Shown: positions 8,197-16,343 of the stretch, piece by piece
How the letters are laid out: every line of letters begins with the position of its first letter
How positions within the stretch are numbered: the stretch's first letter is position 1
Assembly: GCA_965200175.1 (NCBI GenBank)
Contig: OZ241345.1
Span: forward strand, 806,001 to 870,000
From: Azophilus sp026709365
GTDB lineage: Bacteria; Pseudomonadota; Gammaproteobacteria; Pseudomonadales; Azotimanducaceae
Reading direction: 5' to 3'
DNA length: 64,000 nucleotides
The notes under the pieces: generated by a model
What the model was told of the DNA's origin: nothing
Databases searched by the model: none
Seen by the model: the letters and a program-made list of their open reading frames with translations, nothing else
Position numbers and translations under genes: made by a program

Positions 8197-8564
8197 ATGA
8201 CGCAAGACTACCGGTTCCGTCAAACTGGAGAGTCGCCTGCTGAGGCTGTTCGCGTGGCTGGCGTTGAAGGCGTGGAGATTTCGCCTGCCGTTTGTGGTGA
8301 TCGGTCCGCCTTCGTCGAGGCGTCGCGCCGGGGCTTGCCGGGGATCGTGGTCAAACAGGCTGTGAATGCGCTCGGCCGGCGGGAGTTGATCGTTCGGCTT
8401 TTGGGCACGACGGCGGGCAATCTGAGCCGATTCTATCAGCGCAGAACGCTTGCCCCGGTGCAGTCCGAAGCCTTGCTTGACCTACTGCGCGTCTTGAAGC
8501 GGGAGCCATCCGTCGCATCGGAGTCGAGGCGGAAATCTACAACCCGCGTGCGTTTGCCCGTTAG
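8197..8564 (+). pseudogene. Decayed Xre/MbcA/ParS-type antitoxin, possibly fused to a RES-toxin tail
   Basis: From ATG 8197 the frame reads like the N-terminal two thirds of RES-partner antitoxins: FVEASRRGLPGIVVKQAV, then LGRRELIVRLLGTTAGNLSR and LLDLLRVL. The expected DUF2384 C-terminal domain is missing. After LKREPSVASES the frame loses similarity; the +2 frame reads AEIYNPRAFAR-stop, which resembles the PSV...NPR end of RES toxins. A deletion joining the antitoxin 5' part to the toxin 3' end is the simplest reading, but the second half of that is weak. The original frame runs on to 8655, inside tRNA-Met, which also argues against a functional protein. Confidence 0.55.
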
Positions 8565-8649
8565 CTTTACCTCGCGAACACGGCATCGGGGCAAACCTTG
8601 CGAGTCACATCGGGTGTCTGTGGCTAGTCACGCCACAAACTGGAAAAGG

Positions 8650-8726
8650 TGGTAGCTAGGGGGAGACTCGAACTCCCGACCTCAGGATTATGAATCCTGC
8701 GCTCTAACCAGCTGAGCTACCTAGCC
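8650..8726 (-). tRNA. tRNA-Met (CAT), elongator type
   Basis: Reverse strand folds into a full cloverleaf: acceptor GGCTAGG pairs with CCTAGCT (with a G-U first pair), D-arm AGCTCAGCTGGTTAGAGC, anticodon loop TT-CAT-AA on stem CAGGA/TCCTG, T-arm with GTTCGAGTC. The 3' CCA is encoded. Overall it resembles E. coli elongator tRNA-Met. Confidence 0.95.
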
Positions 8727-8785
8727 ACTTGCCGCCCGGCGGCGACAGGCGGGCAATTTTCCGGGCACTGGGGAAAGCTGTCAAT

Positions 8786-8889
8786 GCGCCTCTCGCCCAG
8801 AGGGCGAGAGGCGGTTGGAGTTTCGCTGCGCGAAACTCCGCGCTCGTCGCTGTGGCTGAGGTTCCGAGATGTTTCTTAAGCCCGCACAT
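8786..8889 (+). repeat. Dispersed palindromic element, copy 2
   Basis: Leading hairpin CGCCTCTCGCCC-AGA-GGGCGAGAGGCG (12-bp stem), core GGAGTTTCGC-TGC-GCGAAACTCC, tail GTTCCGAGATGTTTCTTAAG and CCCGCACAT. The first 66 bases (8786-8851) are identical to the reverse complement of copy 4 (17970-18035). Confidence 0.9.
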
Positions 8890-8975
8890 GATGTGGGCCG
8901 ATTCCGTTGCCGGGAGCTGGCGGGATCATGCCTATAATTCTCGAACTCCAGCAGCAGAACCCGGGGCCCCAACGC

Positions 8976-9126
8976 ATGCATCCAAGCGAAGCTGAATTCG
9001 CGAACGAGGCCTTCTACATGTTTGTTTGTCGAAGAGAACGGCCAGCCTAAGCTGGTGCTGCATCAATCCGGCATTTGCGCCCATCCGCCGGTGGCTGCGG
9101 CGGAGGACTCGCTGGACATTAACTAA
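8976..9126 (+). pseudogene. Frameshifted C-terminal remnant of a SnoaL-like protein
   Basis: ATG 8976 opens MHPSEAEFANEAFYM. A +1 shift near 9020 continues as VEENGQPKLVLHQSG, then CAHPPVAAAEDSLDIN and a TAA stop at 9124. The ENGQPKLVLHQSG pattern resembles the last beta strands of SnoaL/NTF2-fold domains (typical: NGxWKLVHHHSS). It is a short decayed piece; the upstream part of the domain is gone. The rest of the gap 8727-9233 holds only the repeat copy 2. Confidence 0.45.
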
Positions 9127-9233
9127 CATTGCCTGAAAACCCGCTTCAGCCAACGAAGTTTGGCGCAGTCCCCGGTTCATCTCGAGGGCGGACGCTTGGA
9201 CTCGAGGATCCTGCTCTTAAGCGGGCGGGCGCG

Positions 9234-10328
9234 TCACAGGTTGAAGCGGAAGTGCATCAGGTCGCCGTCCGCCACCACGTAATCCTTGCCCTCCAGGCGC
9301 CACTTGCCCGCATCCTTGGCGCCCTGCTCGCCGCCACAGGCGATGAAGTCCTCGTAGCCGACCACCTCGGCGCGGATGAAGCCCTTCTCGAAGTCCGTGT
9401 GAATCACGCTGGCGGCTTGGGGCGCCCGGGTGCCAACGGCAATGGTCCAAGCCCGTGCCTCCTTCGGCCCCGCCGTGAAGTAGTGGTGCAGGCCGAGCAG
9501 GCTGTAGCCCGCCCGAATCACGCGGTTTAGGCCCGGCTCCTCAATGCCGAGGGCATCCAGGAACTCCTCGCGTTCAGCCTCGTCGAGTTCGGCGATCTCC
9601 GCTTCGATCCGATTGCAGATCGGCACCACCGGAGCGCCCTCCTCGGCGGCGGCAACGGCCGCCACTTCGTCGAGCAGGGCATTGCCATCGAAGCCGTCCT
9701 CGGCCACGTTGGCGACGTACAGCACCGGCTTGGCCGTCAACAGGTGCAGTTCGCGCAGCTGGGCGCGGGCGTTGCCGTCCAAGGCCAACGAGCGCACCGG
9801 GGCGCCAGCCTCCAAACCTTCGCGCACTTGGTCGAGCAGCGCCATGAGGGCAGCGGCCTCCTTGTCCCCGGAGCCCGCCATGCGCCGGACGCGGTCGGCG
9901 GCCCGCGCCACGGTCTCCAGGTCGGCCAAGGCGAGTTCGGTGTTGATGATCTCGATGTCATCGGCGGGGGACACTTGGCCCGCCATATGCACGATGTTGC
10001 CGTCCTCAAAGCAGCGCACGACGTGGGCGATGGCGTGGGTCTCGCGAATGTGGGCCAGAAACTGGTTGCCGAGCCCTTCGCCTTGGGCGGCGCCGGCGAC
10101 TAAGCCCGCGATATCGACGAATTCCATGGCGGTGGGCACCACCTTGGCGGGCTTGACGATGGCGGCAATGCGCTCCAAGCGCGGGTCGGGCACCGGCACG
10201 ACGCCAGTGTTGGGATCGATGGTGCAGAAGGGGAAGTTTTCCGCGTCGATGCCGGCCTGGGTGAGGGCATTGAACAAGGTGGACTTGCCCACGTTGGGCA
10301 GGCCGACGATGCCGCAGTTGAATCCCAT
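9234..10328 (-). CDS. ychF: Ribosome-binding ATPase/GTPase YchF
   Basis: 364 residues, the standard length of the Obg-family P-loop NTPase YchF, which binds ribosomes and prefers ATP. G1 GLPNVGKST at about 8-16, FPFCTIDPN switch I, DIAGLVAGAAQGEGLG switch II region, coiled-coil insertion, and a C-terminal TGS-like domain ending HTDFEKGFIRAEVV...GKDYVVADGD. Sits downstream of pth in the conserved gammaproteobacterial order, but separated from it by 184 bp that contain palindromic element copy 3. Confidence 0.97.
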   Translation of the reverse strand: MGFNCGIVGLPNVGKSTLFNALTQAGIDAENFPFCTIDPNTGVVPVPDPRLERIAAIVKPAKVVPTAMEFVDIAGLVAGAAQGEGLGNQFLAHIRETHAIAHVVRCFEDGNIVHMAGQVSPADDIEIINTELALADLETVARAADRVRRMAGSGDKEAAALMALLDQVREGLEAGAPVRSLALDGNARAQLRELHLLTAKPVLYVANVAEDGFDGNALLDEVAAVAAAEEGAPVVPICNRIEAEIAELDEAEREEFLDALGIEEPGLNRVIRAGYSLLGLHHYFTAGPKEARAWTIAVGTRAPQAASVIHTDFEKGFIRAEVVGYEDFIACGGEQGAKDAGKWRLEGKDYVVADGDLMHFRFNL

Positions 10329-10412
10329 CAGCCTGCCCGGATGCGTTGGTCAGTGCCCCAATGGGCAGGATATGCGCATCTTCGCAGAATGCTCCTGAGC
10401 TGCGCCGGCAAC

Positions 10413-10510
10413 TGCGCGAACCTTAGGTTCGGGTTGCAGTCTCGCTGGCGCGAAACTCCGCTCCCGTTGCGCGGTTCGGGTTCCGAGGTGTTTCTGGGTC
10501 CGCGCACTGT
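10413..10510 (+). repeat. Dispersed palindromic element, copy 3
   Basis: Divergent copy: leading hairpin CGAACC-TTA-GGTTCG, a core arm CTCGCTGGCGCGAAACTCC with a mutated left half, CGTTGCGCGG spacer and tail GGTTCCGAGGTGTTTCTGGG then CGCGCACT. Lies between the pth stop (10513) and the ychF start. Confidence 0.7.
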
Positions 10511-10512
10511 GG

Positions 10513-11118
10513 TCAGGTTGGCGGAGTCGGCGGGCTGCCGTGCAGCCGGTTCATCACCGCTTGCAGCCTGCCTTCGGCCAAGGCCACCAGCAACTCATCG
10601 TCGAGTTCAAACGCCGCCGCCGCCCGCTCGCGCTCCTCCGCCGGCATGCTGGCCGCGGTGAGGTAGCGCACCATCTGCGCCTTGTCGCCGGGGTGGCCGA
10701 CGCCGATGCGCAACCGATGGAAGCCCCGCGACCCCAGATGCTCAATGAGGCTCTTGACGCCGTTGTGTCCATTCGCCCCTCCGCCGGTCTTGAGGCGCGC
10801 GATCCCGGGCTCGAAGGCCACTTCGTCGTAGGCCACTAGCATCTCCTCCGGCGCCACCCGATAGTAGCGGGCGTAGGGGGCCACGACTTCGCCGCTTTGG
10901 TTCATGTAGGAGCCGGGCAGCAGCAAGCGCACGTCGGCAACGCCGATGAGGCCTCGCCCGGCCTCGCCCTTGACCTTGTTGGCCGCCGCAAAGCCGATGC
11001 CAAAGCGGCTGGCCAGATGGCGAACGAAGGCGACGCCGATGTTGTGGCGCGTGGCCGCATACGCTGAGCCGGGATTGCCCAAACCGACGATGAGGCGCAG
11101 GCTAGGGTGCTGAACCAT
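10513..11118 (-). CDS. pth: Peptidyl-tRNA hydrolase
   Basis: 201 residues. Cleaves peptidyl-tRNA released prematurely from ribosomes. Motifs: IVGLGNPGSAY (Asn 15), catalytic His 25 in TRHN, PGSYMNQSG, YDEVAFEPG with the catalytic-site Asp, and GGANGHNGVKS. The second Pth aspartate loop is YDE in place of the commoner HDE. Second gene after rplY in the same direction. Confidence 0.96.
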   Translation of the reverse strand: MVQHPSLRLIVGLGNPGSAYAATRHNIGVAFVRHLASRFGIGFAAANKVKGEAGRGLIGVADVRLLLPGSYMNQSGEVVAPYARYYRVAPEEMLVAYDEVAFEPGIARLKTGGGANGHNGVKSLIEHLGSRGFHRLRIGVGHPGDKAQMVRYLTAASMPAEERERAAAAFELDDELLVALAEGRLQAVMNRLHGSPPTPPT

Positions 11119-11133
11119 GATAAGTGGGCTTTA

Positions 11134-11243
11134 GGCCGTTTCGGTTCCCGCGCAAGGCTCTTTCCGTTGCCGGAAAGGGCGACGATGCCCTGTGGCGGGC
11201 CCCACACAAGGAGGAGCAACGCAGCCGGGGGGCCGAAACGGCC
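11134..11243. repeat. Long-range inverted repeat between rplY and pth
   Basis: GGCCGTTTCGG (11134-11144) and CCGAAACGGCC (11233-11243) are perfect 11-bp inverted arms about 90 bases apart. A smaller CTTTCCG/CGGAAAG hairpin sits between them. The RNA between L25 and Pth could fold into a large stem; it may be an attenuator or processing site. No function is known. Confidence 0.45.
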
Positions 11244-11276
11244 ACGAGCAATCACACTGATTTGTGGTTCAGCGCA

Positions 11277-11921
11277 CTAGCCCTCAGCGGACGGGTCCGG
11301 TTCGGCTGGCGCCTCCTCTTCGGCCTGTGCCGCGCCGCCTCTCGGCGGCTGCACGCTGACCACGGGAATGTCGTGGTCTTCGCCGTAGCCAAGGGCCACC
11401 AGAGCCACCCCCTCCGGCAGGTTGAGGTCGCTGAGGTGCAGGGCATGGCCCACGTCCAACGTCGCCAGATCCACCTCCATGAACTCCGGCAGGTCCTTGG
11501 GCAGGCAGCTGACCTCCACGTCCACAAGGTTGTGGGCGATGCTGCCGCCGCCGGTGCGCACGCCGACGCACTTGTCCTCATTGATGAAGTGCAGGGGCAC
11601 ATTGGTTTGAATGGGCCGGTGGGCATCAACTCGAAGGAAGTCCACGTGCAGCACTTTGTCGTTGACGGGGTGCAGCTGCAGGTCGCGCACCAACGCTTGC
11701 TGCTCGGCGCCGTCCACCCGAACCTTGACGATCTGCGACAGGAAGGTCTCCTGCTGCATGGCCTTGGCGAGCTCGTTGGCGCTCAATGTAACGGGCTGGG
11801 GCGCGTCTTCCCCGCCGTATATGATCCCCGGCAGCTTTTCGCCCGGCTGCCGCAGGCGGCGGCTGGCGCCGGTGCCGAGTTCGGTCCGAAGGCTGGCGTT
11901 GAGTTCAATGGGCTGCGACAT
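11277..11921 (-). CDS. rplY: 50S ribosomal protein L25, CTC-type
   Basis: 214 residues, the long form with an L25 5S-rRNA-binding domain (about 5-95: RTELGTGASRRLRQPGEKLPGIIYGG, then a KVLHVDFLRVD strand) and a C-terminal TL5/CTC beta domain (about 100-190: DLPEFMEVDLATLDVGHALH). An acidic Ala/Glu/Pro tail follows. Start ATG 11921. Stands between prs and pth in conserved order. Confidence 0.96.
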   Translation of the reverse strand: MSQPIELNASLRTELGTGASRRLRQPGEKLPGIIYGGEDAPQPVTLSANELAKAMQQETFLSQIVKVRVDGAEQQALVRDLQLHPVNDKVLHVDFLRVDAHRPIQTNVPLHFINEDKCVGVRTGGGSIAHNLVDVEVSCLPKDLPEFMEVDLATLDVGHALHLSDLNLPEGVALVALGYGEDHDIPVVSVQPPRGGAAQAEEEAPAEPDPSAEG

Positions 11922-11993
11922 GGTGGGGCTCCAAATAAGTCTGTTCAGTTCGGTGGAACGGTTTGCGTGGCTGGGCTTGAGGCATTGCGCCGA

Positions 11994-12938
11994 TCAGCGG
12001 AACATGGCGCTCAAAGACTCCTCGTGGCTGACCCGCCGGATCGCTTCCGCCAACAGGCGGTCCAAGCTTAGCTGACGGATCTTCGAACAGGCCGCAGCAG
12101 CCTCGCACAGGGGGATGGTGTCGGTCACCACCATCTCATCGATCGCCGATTTGGCGATGCGCTTGACGGCGGGGCCGGAAAGCACGGGATGGGTGATGTA
12201 GGCCACTACGCTGACGGCGCCTTCATCCTTGAGCGCGGCGGCTGCGGTACACAGCGTGCCGGCGGTGTCCACGATGTCGTCCACGAGGATGCAGGTCCGG
12301 CCGCTGACGTCGCCGATGACGTTCATCACCCGGCTTTCATTGGCTCGCGGGCGGCGCTTGTCGATGATGGCGAGATCGAGGTCTTTGAGCTGCTTGGCAA
12401 TGGCCCGCGCCCGCACCACGCCACCGACGTCCGGCGACACGACCACCGGATCCTTGTAGCCGCGGGTGGCGATGTGATCGACGAGCACCGGGGAGCCATA
12501 CACGTTGTCCACCGGCATTTCAAAGTAGCCTTGAATTTGGTCGGCATGCAGATCCACCGTGAGCAGCCGGTTGACGCCCACGCTGCCGAGCATGTTGGCC
12601 ACCACCTTGGCGCTGATCGGCACCCGTGCCGAACGGGGGCGGCGATCTTGGCGGGCATACCCGTAGTAGGGCACCACCGCAGTGACCCGATGGGCGGAGG
12701 CGCGGCGGATGGCGTCCGCCATGATGACCAGTTCCATGAGGTTGTCATTGGTGGGCGCGCAGGTTGACTGGAGGATGAAGGCGTCGCAACCGCGCACGTT
12801 TTCGTGGATTTCAACGTTGACCTCGCCATCGCTGAAACGGCTCACCTTGGCGCGGCCGAGGTCAATGCGCAGTTCCGCAACCACCCGCTCCGCCAAGGCG
12901 GGGTTGGAACTGCCGGAGAAAATCATCATTTGGGCCAC
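11994..12938 (-). CDS. prs: Ribose-phosphate pyrophosphokinase
   Basis: 314 residues, makes PRPP from ribose-5-phosphate and ATP. Motifs: FSGSSNPALAERV at the N-terminus, FSDGEVNVEIHENVRG, YYGYARQDRRPRSARVPI flexible loop, DLHADQIQGYF metal site, and the PRPP loop DDIVDTAGTLC. Length and start (ATG 12938) match E. coli Prs. Its usual upstream partner ispE is absent here; tRNA-Gln is the next gene upstream. Confidence 0.97.
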   Translation of the reverse strand: MAQMMIFSGSSNPALAERVVAELRIDLGRAKVSRFSDGEVNVEIHENVRGCDAFILQSTCAPTNDNLMELVIMADAIRRASAHRVTAVVPYYGYARQDRRPRSARVPISAKVVANMLGSVGVNRLLTVDLHADQIQGYFEMPVDNVYGSPVLVDHIATRGYKDPVVVSPDVGGVVRARAIAKQLKDLDLAIIDKRRPRANESRVMNVIGDVSGRTCILVDDIVDTAGTLCTAAAALKDEGAVSVVAYITHPVLSGPAVKRIAKSAIDEMVVTDTIPLCEAAAACSKIRQLSLDRLLAEAIRRVSHEESLSAMFR

Positions 12939-12966
12939 GATGTCATCCTGGTTGGGGTTGCGCCAT

Positions 12967-13006
12967 GTGGCTGGGGTGGCATGTGGCTGGGATGGCAGGA
13001 TTGCGG
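12967..13006 (-). repeat. Two partial duplicates of the tRNA-Gln 3' end
   Basis: GTGGCTGGGGTGGCA (12967-12981) and GTGGCTGGGATGGCAGGATT (12983-13002) repeat the top-strand sequence that encodes the 3' end of tRNA-Gln (TTGGCTGGGGTGGCAGGATT at 13151), with one mismatch in the longer copy. They lie between the tRNA and prs. Such partial 3'-end copies are typical of old attachment sites or slipped duplication. Confidence 0.55.
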
Positions 13007-13064
13007 TCGCACTGCATGCGCCCGTCCCTCCGGGATCGCCGGCGCCAAGCGCCGACGGGCAAAC

Positions 13065-13083
13065 AACCCGCCTACGGCGGGTT
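13065..13083 (-). terminator. Hairpin downstream of tRNA-Gln
   Basis: AACCCGCC-TAC-GGCGGGTT is a perfect 8-bp stem with a 3-nt loop about 70 bp past the tRNA-Gln 3' end. On the tRNA strand it is followed by GTTTG, a short U-tract, so a weak intrinsic terminator is possible. Confidence 0.45.
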
Positions 13084-13151
13084 TGTCGAACCCGGTTCGA
13101 ACCCTGCCTGCTTCGATTCGCCCTCTTGCAAAACCTCTAATGTCAAGCTGT

Positions 13152-13226
13152 TGGCTGGGGTGGCAGGATTCGAACCTGCGCATGCCGGGATCAAAACCCG
13201 GTGCCTTACCGCTTGGCGACACCCCA
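13152..13226 (-). tRNA. tRNA-Gln (TTG)
   Basis: Reverse strand cloverleaf: acceptor TGGGGTG/CACCCCA, D-arm CGCCAAGCGGTAAGGC, anticodon loop TT-TTG-AT on stem CCGGG/CCCGG, T-arm CAGGTTCGAATCCTG, discriminator G, encoded CCA. Position between lolB and prs matches the usual gammaproteobacterial order. Confidence 0.95.
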
Positions 13227-13356
13227 GAAGAAAGCTGAAATCCCCGGCACCCTCAGTGGGGGCGCTATTTTGCGTTTGGGCGCCATGGCTGTCAAATTGA
13301 AGTCCCGTGCTCCGGCAGCGCTCGTTGTTGGCCGACGGGACGGCGGGCGTTTGGGG

Positions 13357-13917
13357 TCAGGCTCCGCGCTCCCAAACGGCCACCCGCACCCGATAGCCGG
13401 GCCTTTGCGCAGTGATGCGGCGCGGCGGGGCGTCGGCCGGCGCCCTGCTGGCGCGCTCGAAGCTCACCTGCCAGCCAAGTTGCCGGAATTCCTTGAGGCT
13501 GCCCATCCGGTCGCGGACTGCGTCTGCCGTTGGCGCTTGCGGGGAGGGCCTGCCCCGCAGCCAGTCGATCAGCAGGCCCAGCGGCAGGCTCCAGCCGAGT
13601 TCGGCGAGCATCAGCGCCTCAAGGCTGCCGGAGGTCCGCACACCGCCATCCGCATCCATGACTTCGAGCCGGTGCGGCGTTCCGCGCAGGCGGGTTTGGC
13701 CCTGCCCCAACGGTCCCCAAAGGTCGATCTCGAAGCGTTCGCCGGACTGCCGCCAGACGAAACGGGCTGACCAGGAATCCGCGCCCTCGACGACGCCGAT
13801 CTTGCCTCGGATCGAGAAACCCGCTTCCGCAGGTGTCGGAGGAGCGGAGACGCAACCGGACAGCAGCCAAAATGCGGCGAAAATCGCGGCTGGAACTAGG
13901 CGTTTGGTCAGTAACAC
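13357..13917 (-). CDS. lolB: Outer-membrane lipoprotein insertion protein LolB
   Basis: 186 residues. LolB receives lipoproteins from LolA and inserts them in the outer membrane. A signal peptide ends in the lipobox LLSGC (about residues 18-22). The mature part has the LolB pattern SWSARFVWRQSGERFEIDLWGPLGQG and a SLPLGLLIDWLRGRP segment. Start is GTG 13917. Divergent from hemA with 66 bp between, as in E. coli. No ispE follows it; the 130 bp to tRNA-Gln hold nothing recognisable. Confidence 0.92.
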   Translation of the reverse strand: MLLTKRLVPAAIFAAFWLLSGCVSAPPTPAEAGFSIRGKIGVVEGADSWSARFVWRQSGERFEIDLWGPLGQGQTRLRGTPHRLEVMDADGGVRTSGSLEALMLAELGWSLPLGLLIDWLRGRPSPQAPTADAVRDRMGSLKEFRQLGWQVSFERASRAPADAPPRRITAQRPGYRVRVAVWERGA

Positions 13918-13936
13918 GAAGAAGTGACTCTGCTGC

Positions 13937-13942
13937 TACAAT
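13937..13942 (+). promoter_or_regulatory. Candidate -10 box for hemA
   Basis: TACAAT about 40 bp before the hemA ATG in the 66-bp divergent lolB-hemA gap. No clear -35 hexamer. GGAGG at 13966-13970 is the hemA ribosome-binding site. Confidence 0.35.
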
Positions 13943-13983
13943 AGCCCCGTTTCGACTTTTGCTTTGGAGGCGGCCCATCCACC

Positions 13984-15237
13984 ATGGCAATTCTGGCCTA
14001 CGGACTCAACTACCGCACCGCGCCCATCGAACTGCGGGAGCGGGTGGCGTTCCCCGAAGATACGCTAGGCTCAGCGCTCGTGGAAGTGACCCAAGCGGTG
14101 CCGAGCTTGACCGAAGCGGCCATAATCTCCACCTGCAACCGCACTGAGCTTTACTGCGCCATTGAACCCGAGCGTGAGCCCGTGCTCGCCGAGTGGCTGG
14201 CGGCGCATCGCGCCGTGCCGGTTGGCGAACTGCAAAGCGCCATCTACCGCTACTGGGATCAGGATGCCGCCAACCACCTGATTCGCGTGGCGGCGGGCCT
14301 CGACTCCCAAGTGCTCGGCGAGCCGCAGATCATGGGGCAGGTGAAGTCCGCTTACGAACTGGCGCGCAACCTTGGGGCCGTGGGTTCGGAGCTGAACCTG
14401 CTTTCGCAGATGGCCCTGAACACCGCCAAGCGGGTGCGCACGGACACCGGCATTGGCCGCAACCCGATTTCGGTGGCCTATGCGGCGGTGACCATGGCGA
14501 AGCAGATATTCTCCGACCTGACCCACAAGCGGGCGCTGCTGCTCGGCGCCGGCGACACCATTCGGCGGGTGGCCGAGCATCTTGACGAGCAGGGCATCGG
14601 CGGCATGACCATCGCCAACCGAACCATCGCCAACGCCGAGGACTTGGCCACCCGCTTCAGCGCCCTGCCGGCGCAGTTGAGCGCAGTGCCGAAGGCGCTG
14701 CGCGACCACGACATCGTGATCGCCTCAACCGGCAGCGCCCTGCCGGTGATCGGCAAGGGGGCGGTGGAGGCGGCCATCCGGCAACGCCGCCGCCGACCCA
14801 TCTTCATGGTTGACATTGCCGTGCCCCGGGACATCGAGCCGGAGGTTGGAGAGCTGCCCGACGTTTACCTATACAGCATCGATGACTTAAGCGCCATCGT
14901 CGAGGGAAACCGGCGTCAACGCTTGCTGGAGGCCGATTCCGCTGAATCCCTGATCGACCAGGGCGCGCGGCGCTTCATCGCCGAGCGGCGGGTGCGTCAA
15001 GGCCAGCGGATGCTGCGGCAATATCGGGAGAATGCGGAGGACGTGCAGGCCGCCGAATTGGAAAAGGCGCTCAAGAGCCTGCGCAACGGCGCACCCCCCG
15101 AAGCGGTGCTCACCCGCCTCAGCGAGAGCCTGACCCGCAAGCTCATCCATCAGCCCACGGTCGCCCTGCGCAGCGCGAGCGCCGAAGGGCGCATGGACCT
15201 GCTTGAGGCGTTCAAGTCGGTTTACGCGCTCGACTGA
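13984..15237 (+). CDS. hemA: Glutamyl-tRNA reductase
   Basis: 417 residues. Reduces glutamyl-tRNA to glutamate-1-semialdehyde, the first step of C5 tetrapyrrole synthesis. NYRTAPIELRERVAF at 9-23, catalytic Cys 51 in STCNRTELY, LDSQVLGEPQIMGQVKSAY, NADPH-binding LLGAGDTIRRVAEHL, and FMVDIAVPRDIEPEV. Normal length. First gene of a hemA-prfA-prmC operon with a 14-bp gap to prfA. Haem made here would also serve the CYP51. Confidence 0.97.
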   Translation: MAILAYGLNYRTAPIELRERVAFPEDTLGSALVEVTQAVPSLTEAAIISTCNRTELYCAIEPEREPVLAEWLAAHRAVPVGELQSAIYRYWDQDAANHLIRVAAGLDSQVLGEPQIMGQVKSAYELARNLGAVGSELNLLSQMALNTAKRVRTDTGIGRNPISVAYAAVTMAKQIFSDLTHKRALLLGAGDTIRRVAEHLDEQGIGGMTIANRTIANAEDLATRFSALPAQLSAVPKALRDHDIVIASTGSALPVIGKGAVEAAIRQRRRRPIFMVDIAVPRDIEPEVGELPDVYLYSIDDLSAIVEGNRRQRLLEADSAESLIDQGARRFIAERRVRQGQRMLRQYRENAEDVQAAELEKALKSLRNGAPPEAVLTRLSESLTRKLIHQPTVALRSASAEGRMDLLEAFKSVYALD

Positions 15238-15251
15238 CTTCGACCCTGCCC

Positions 15252-16343
15252 ATGCCGCTGTCCTCTTCAGTGAGAGCCAAGCTGGCCGATCTCTCCGAAC
15301 GATTTGAGGAAGTCGGCGCACTGTTGTCCGATGCTGAAGTGCTCGCCGACCGCCACCGGTTCGAGGCCCTGTCCCGCGAGTTCGCCGAACTGGAGCCGGT
15401 CATCAGGAGCTTCGAGCGCTTCCAGCGGCTGGAGCGCGAACTGGAGGAGTCCGAAGCCCTCGCCAGCGACGGCGACGCGGAGCTGCGGGAGCTGGCCCAA
15501 GAGGAGGCGGCCGCCCTTGGCCAGGAAATCGCTGCCGCCGAATCATCCCTGCGGGCGCTGATGCTGCCCAAGGATCCCAATGACGAGGCCAACGTCTTCC
15601 TCGAAATTCGGGCTGGCACCGGCGGCGATGAGGCGGCCATCTTTTCCGGCGACTTGTTCCGCATGTACAGCAAGTACGCCGAAGGACAGGGCTGGCAGAT
15701 GGAAGTGCTCAGCAGCCGGCCCGGGGAGCACGGCGGCTACAAGGAAATCATCAGCCGCATCGAGGGTGGCCGCGTTTACAGCCGCTTGAAGTTCGAGTCT
15801 GGAGCCCATCGGGTGCAGCGGGTGCCGGAAACCGAGTCCCAAGGCCGCATCCACACGTCGGCCTGCACGGTCGCCATCCTGCCCGAAGCCGCCAGCATCG
15901 ACAGCGTGCACATCGACAAGGGCGACCTGCGCATCGACACCTACCGGGCGTCGGGCGCCGGCGGGCAGCACGTCAACAAGACCGATTCGGCAGTGCGCCT
16001 GACGCACCTGCCGACCGGCATCGTCGTCGAGTGCCAGGACGAGCGCTCACAGCACAAGAACAAGGCTCGCGCCATGGCGCTGCTGCAGGCCAAGCTGCTC
16101 GATGCGGCCCGCTCCAAGCAGCAGGATGAGCAGGCCGAGTCAAGGCGCACCTTGGTCGGGTCCGGGGATCGCTCGGAACGCATAAGGACCTACAACTTTC
16201 CCCAAGGACGGGTTACGGACCACCGCATCAACCTCACGCTCTACCAGCTTGGCGACCTCCTGGAGGGGGCGCTGGATCCCATAGTGCAGCCGTTGGTGCA
16301 GGAGCACCAGGCCGACCTGCTCGCGAGCCTGGGCGATTCTTGA
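15252..16343 (+). CDS. prfA: Peptide chain release factor 1
   Basis: 363 residues. Recognises UAA/UAG and triggers peptide release. Contains the codon-recognition region RVPETESQGRIHTS (tripeptide PET, a variant also found in other bacterial RF1) and the catalytic GGQ in SGAGGQHVNKTDSAV, followed by the RF1 signature HLPTGIVVECQDERSQ. Stop overlaps the prmC start. Confidence 0.97.
   Translation: MPLSSSVRAKLADLSERFEEVGALLSDAEVLADRHRFEALSREFAELEPVIRSFERFQRLERELEESEALASDGDAELRELAQEEAAALGQEIAAAESSLRALMLPKDPNDEANVFLEIRAGTGGDEAAIFSGDLFRMYSKYAEGQGWQMEVLSSRPGEHGGYKEIISRIEGGRVYSRLKFESGAHRVQRVPETESQGRIHTSACTVAILPEAASIDSVHIDKGDLRIDTYRASGAGGQHVNKTDSAVRLTHLPTGIVVECQDERSQHKNKARAMALLQAKLLDAARSKQQDEQAESRRTLVGSGDRSERIRTYNFPQGRVTDHRINLTLYQLGDLLEGALDPIVQPLVQEHQADLLASLGDS

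Noticed and set aside
15820..15860. Altered RF1 codon-recognition tripeptide (PET in place of PAT/PVT)
   Set aside because: PET occurs in ordinary RF1 proteins of other bacteria, so it does not indicate a changed code.
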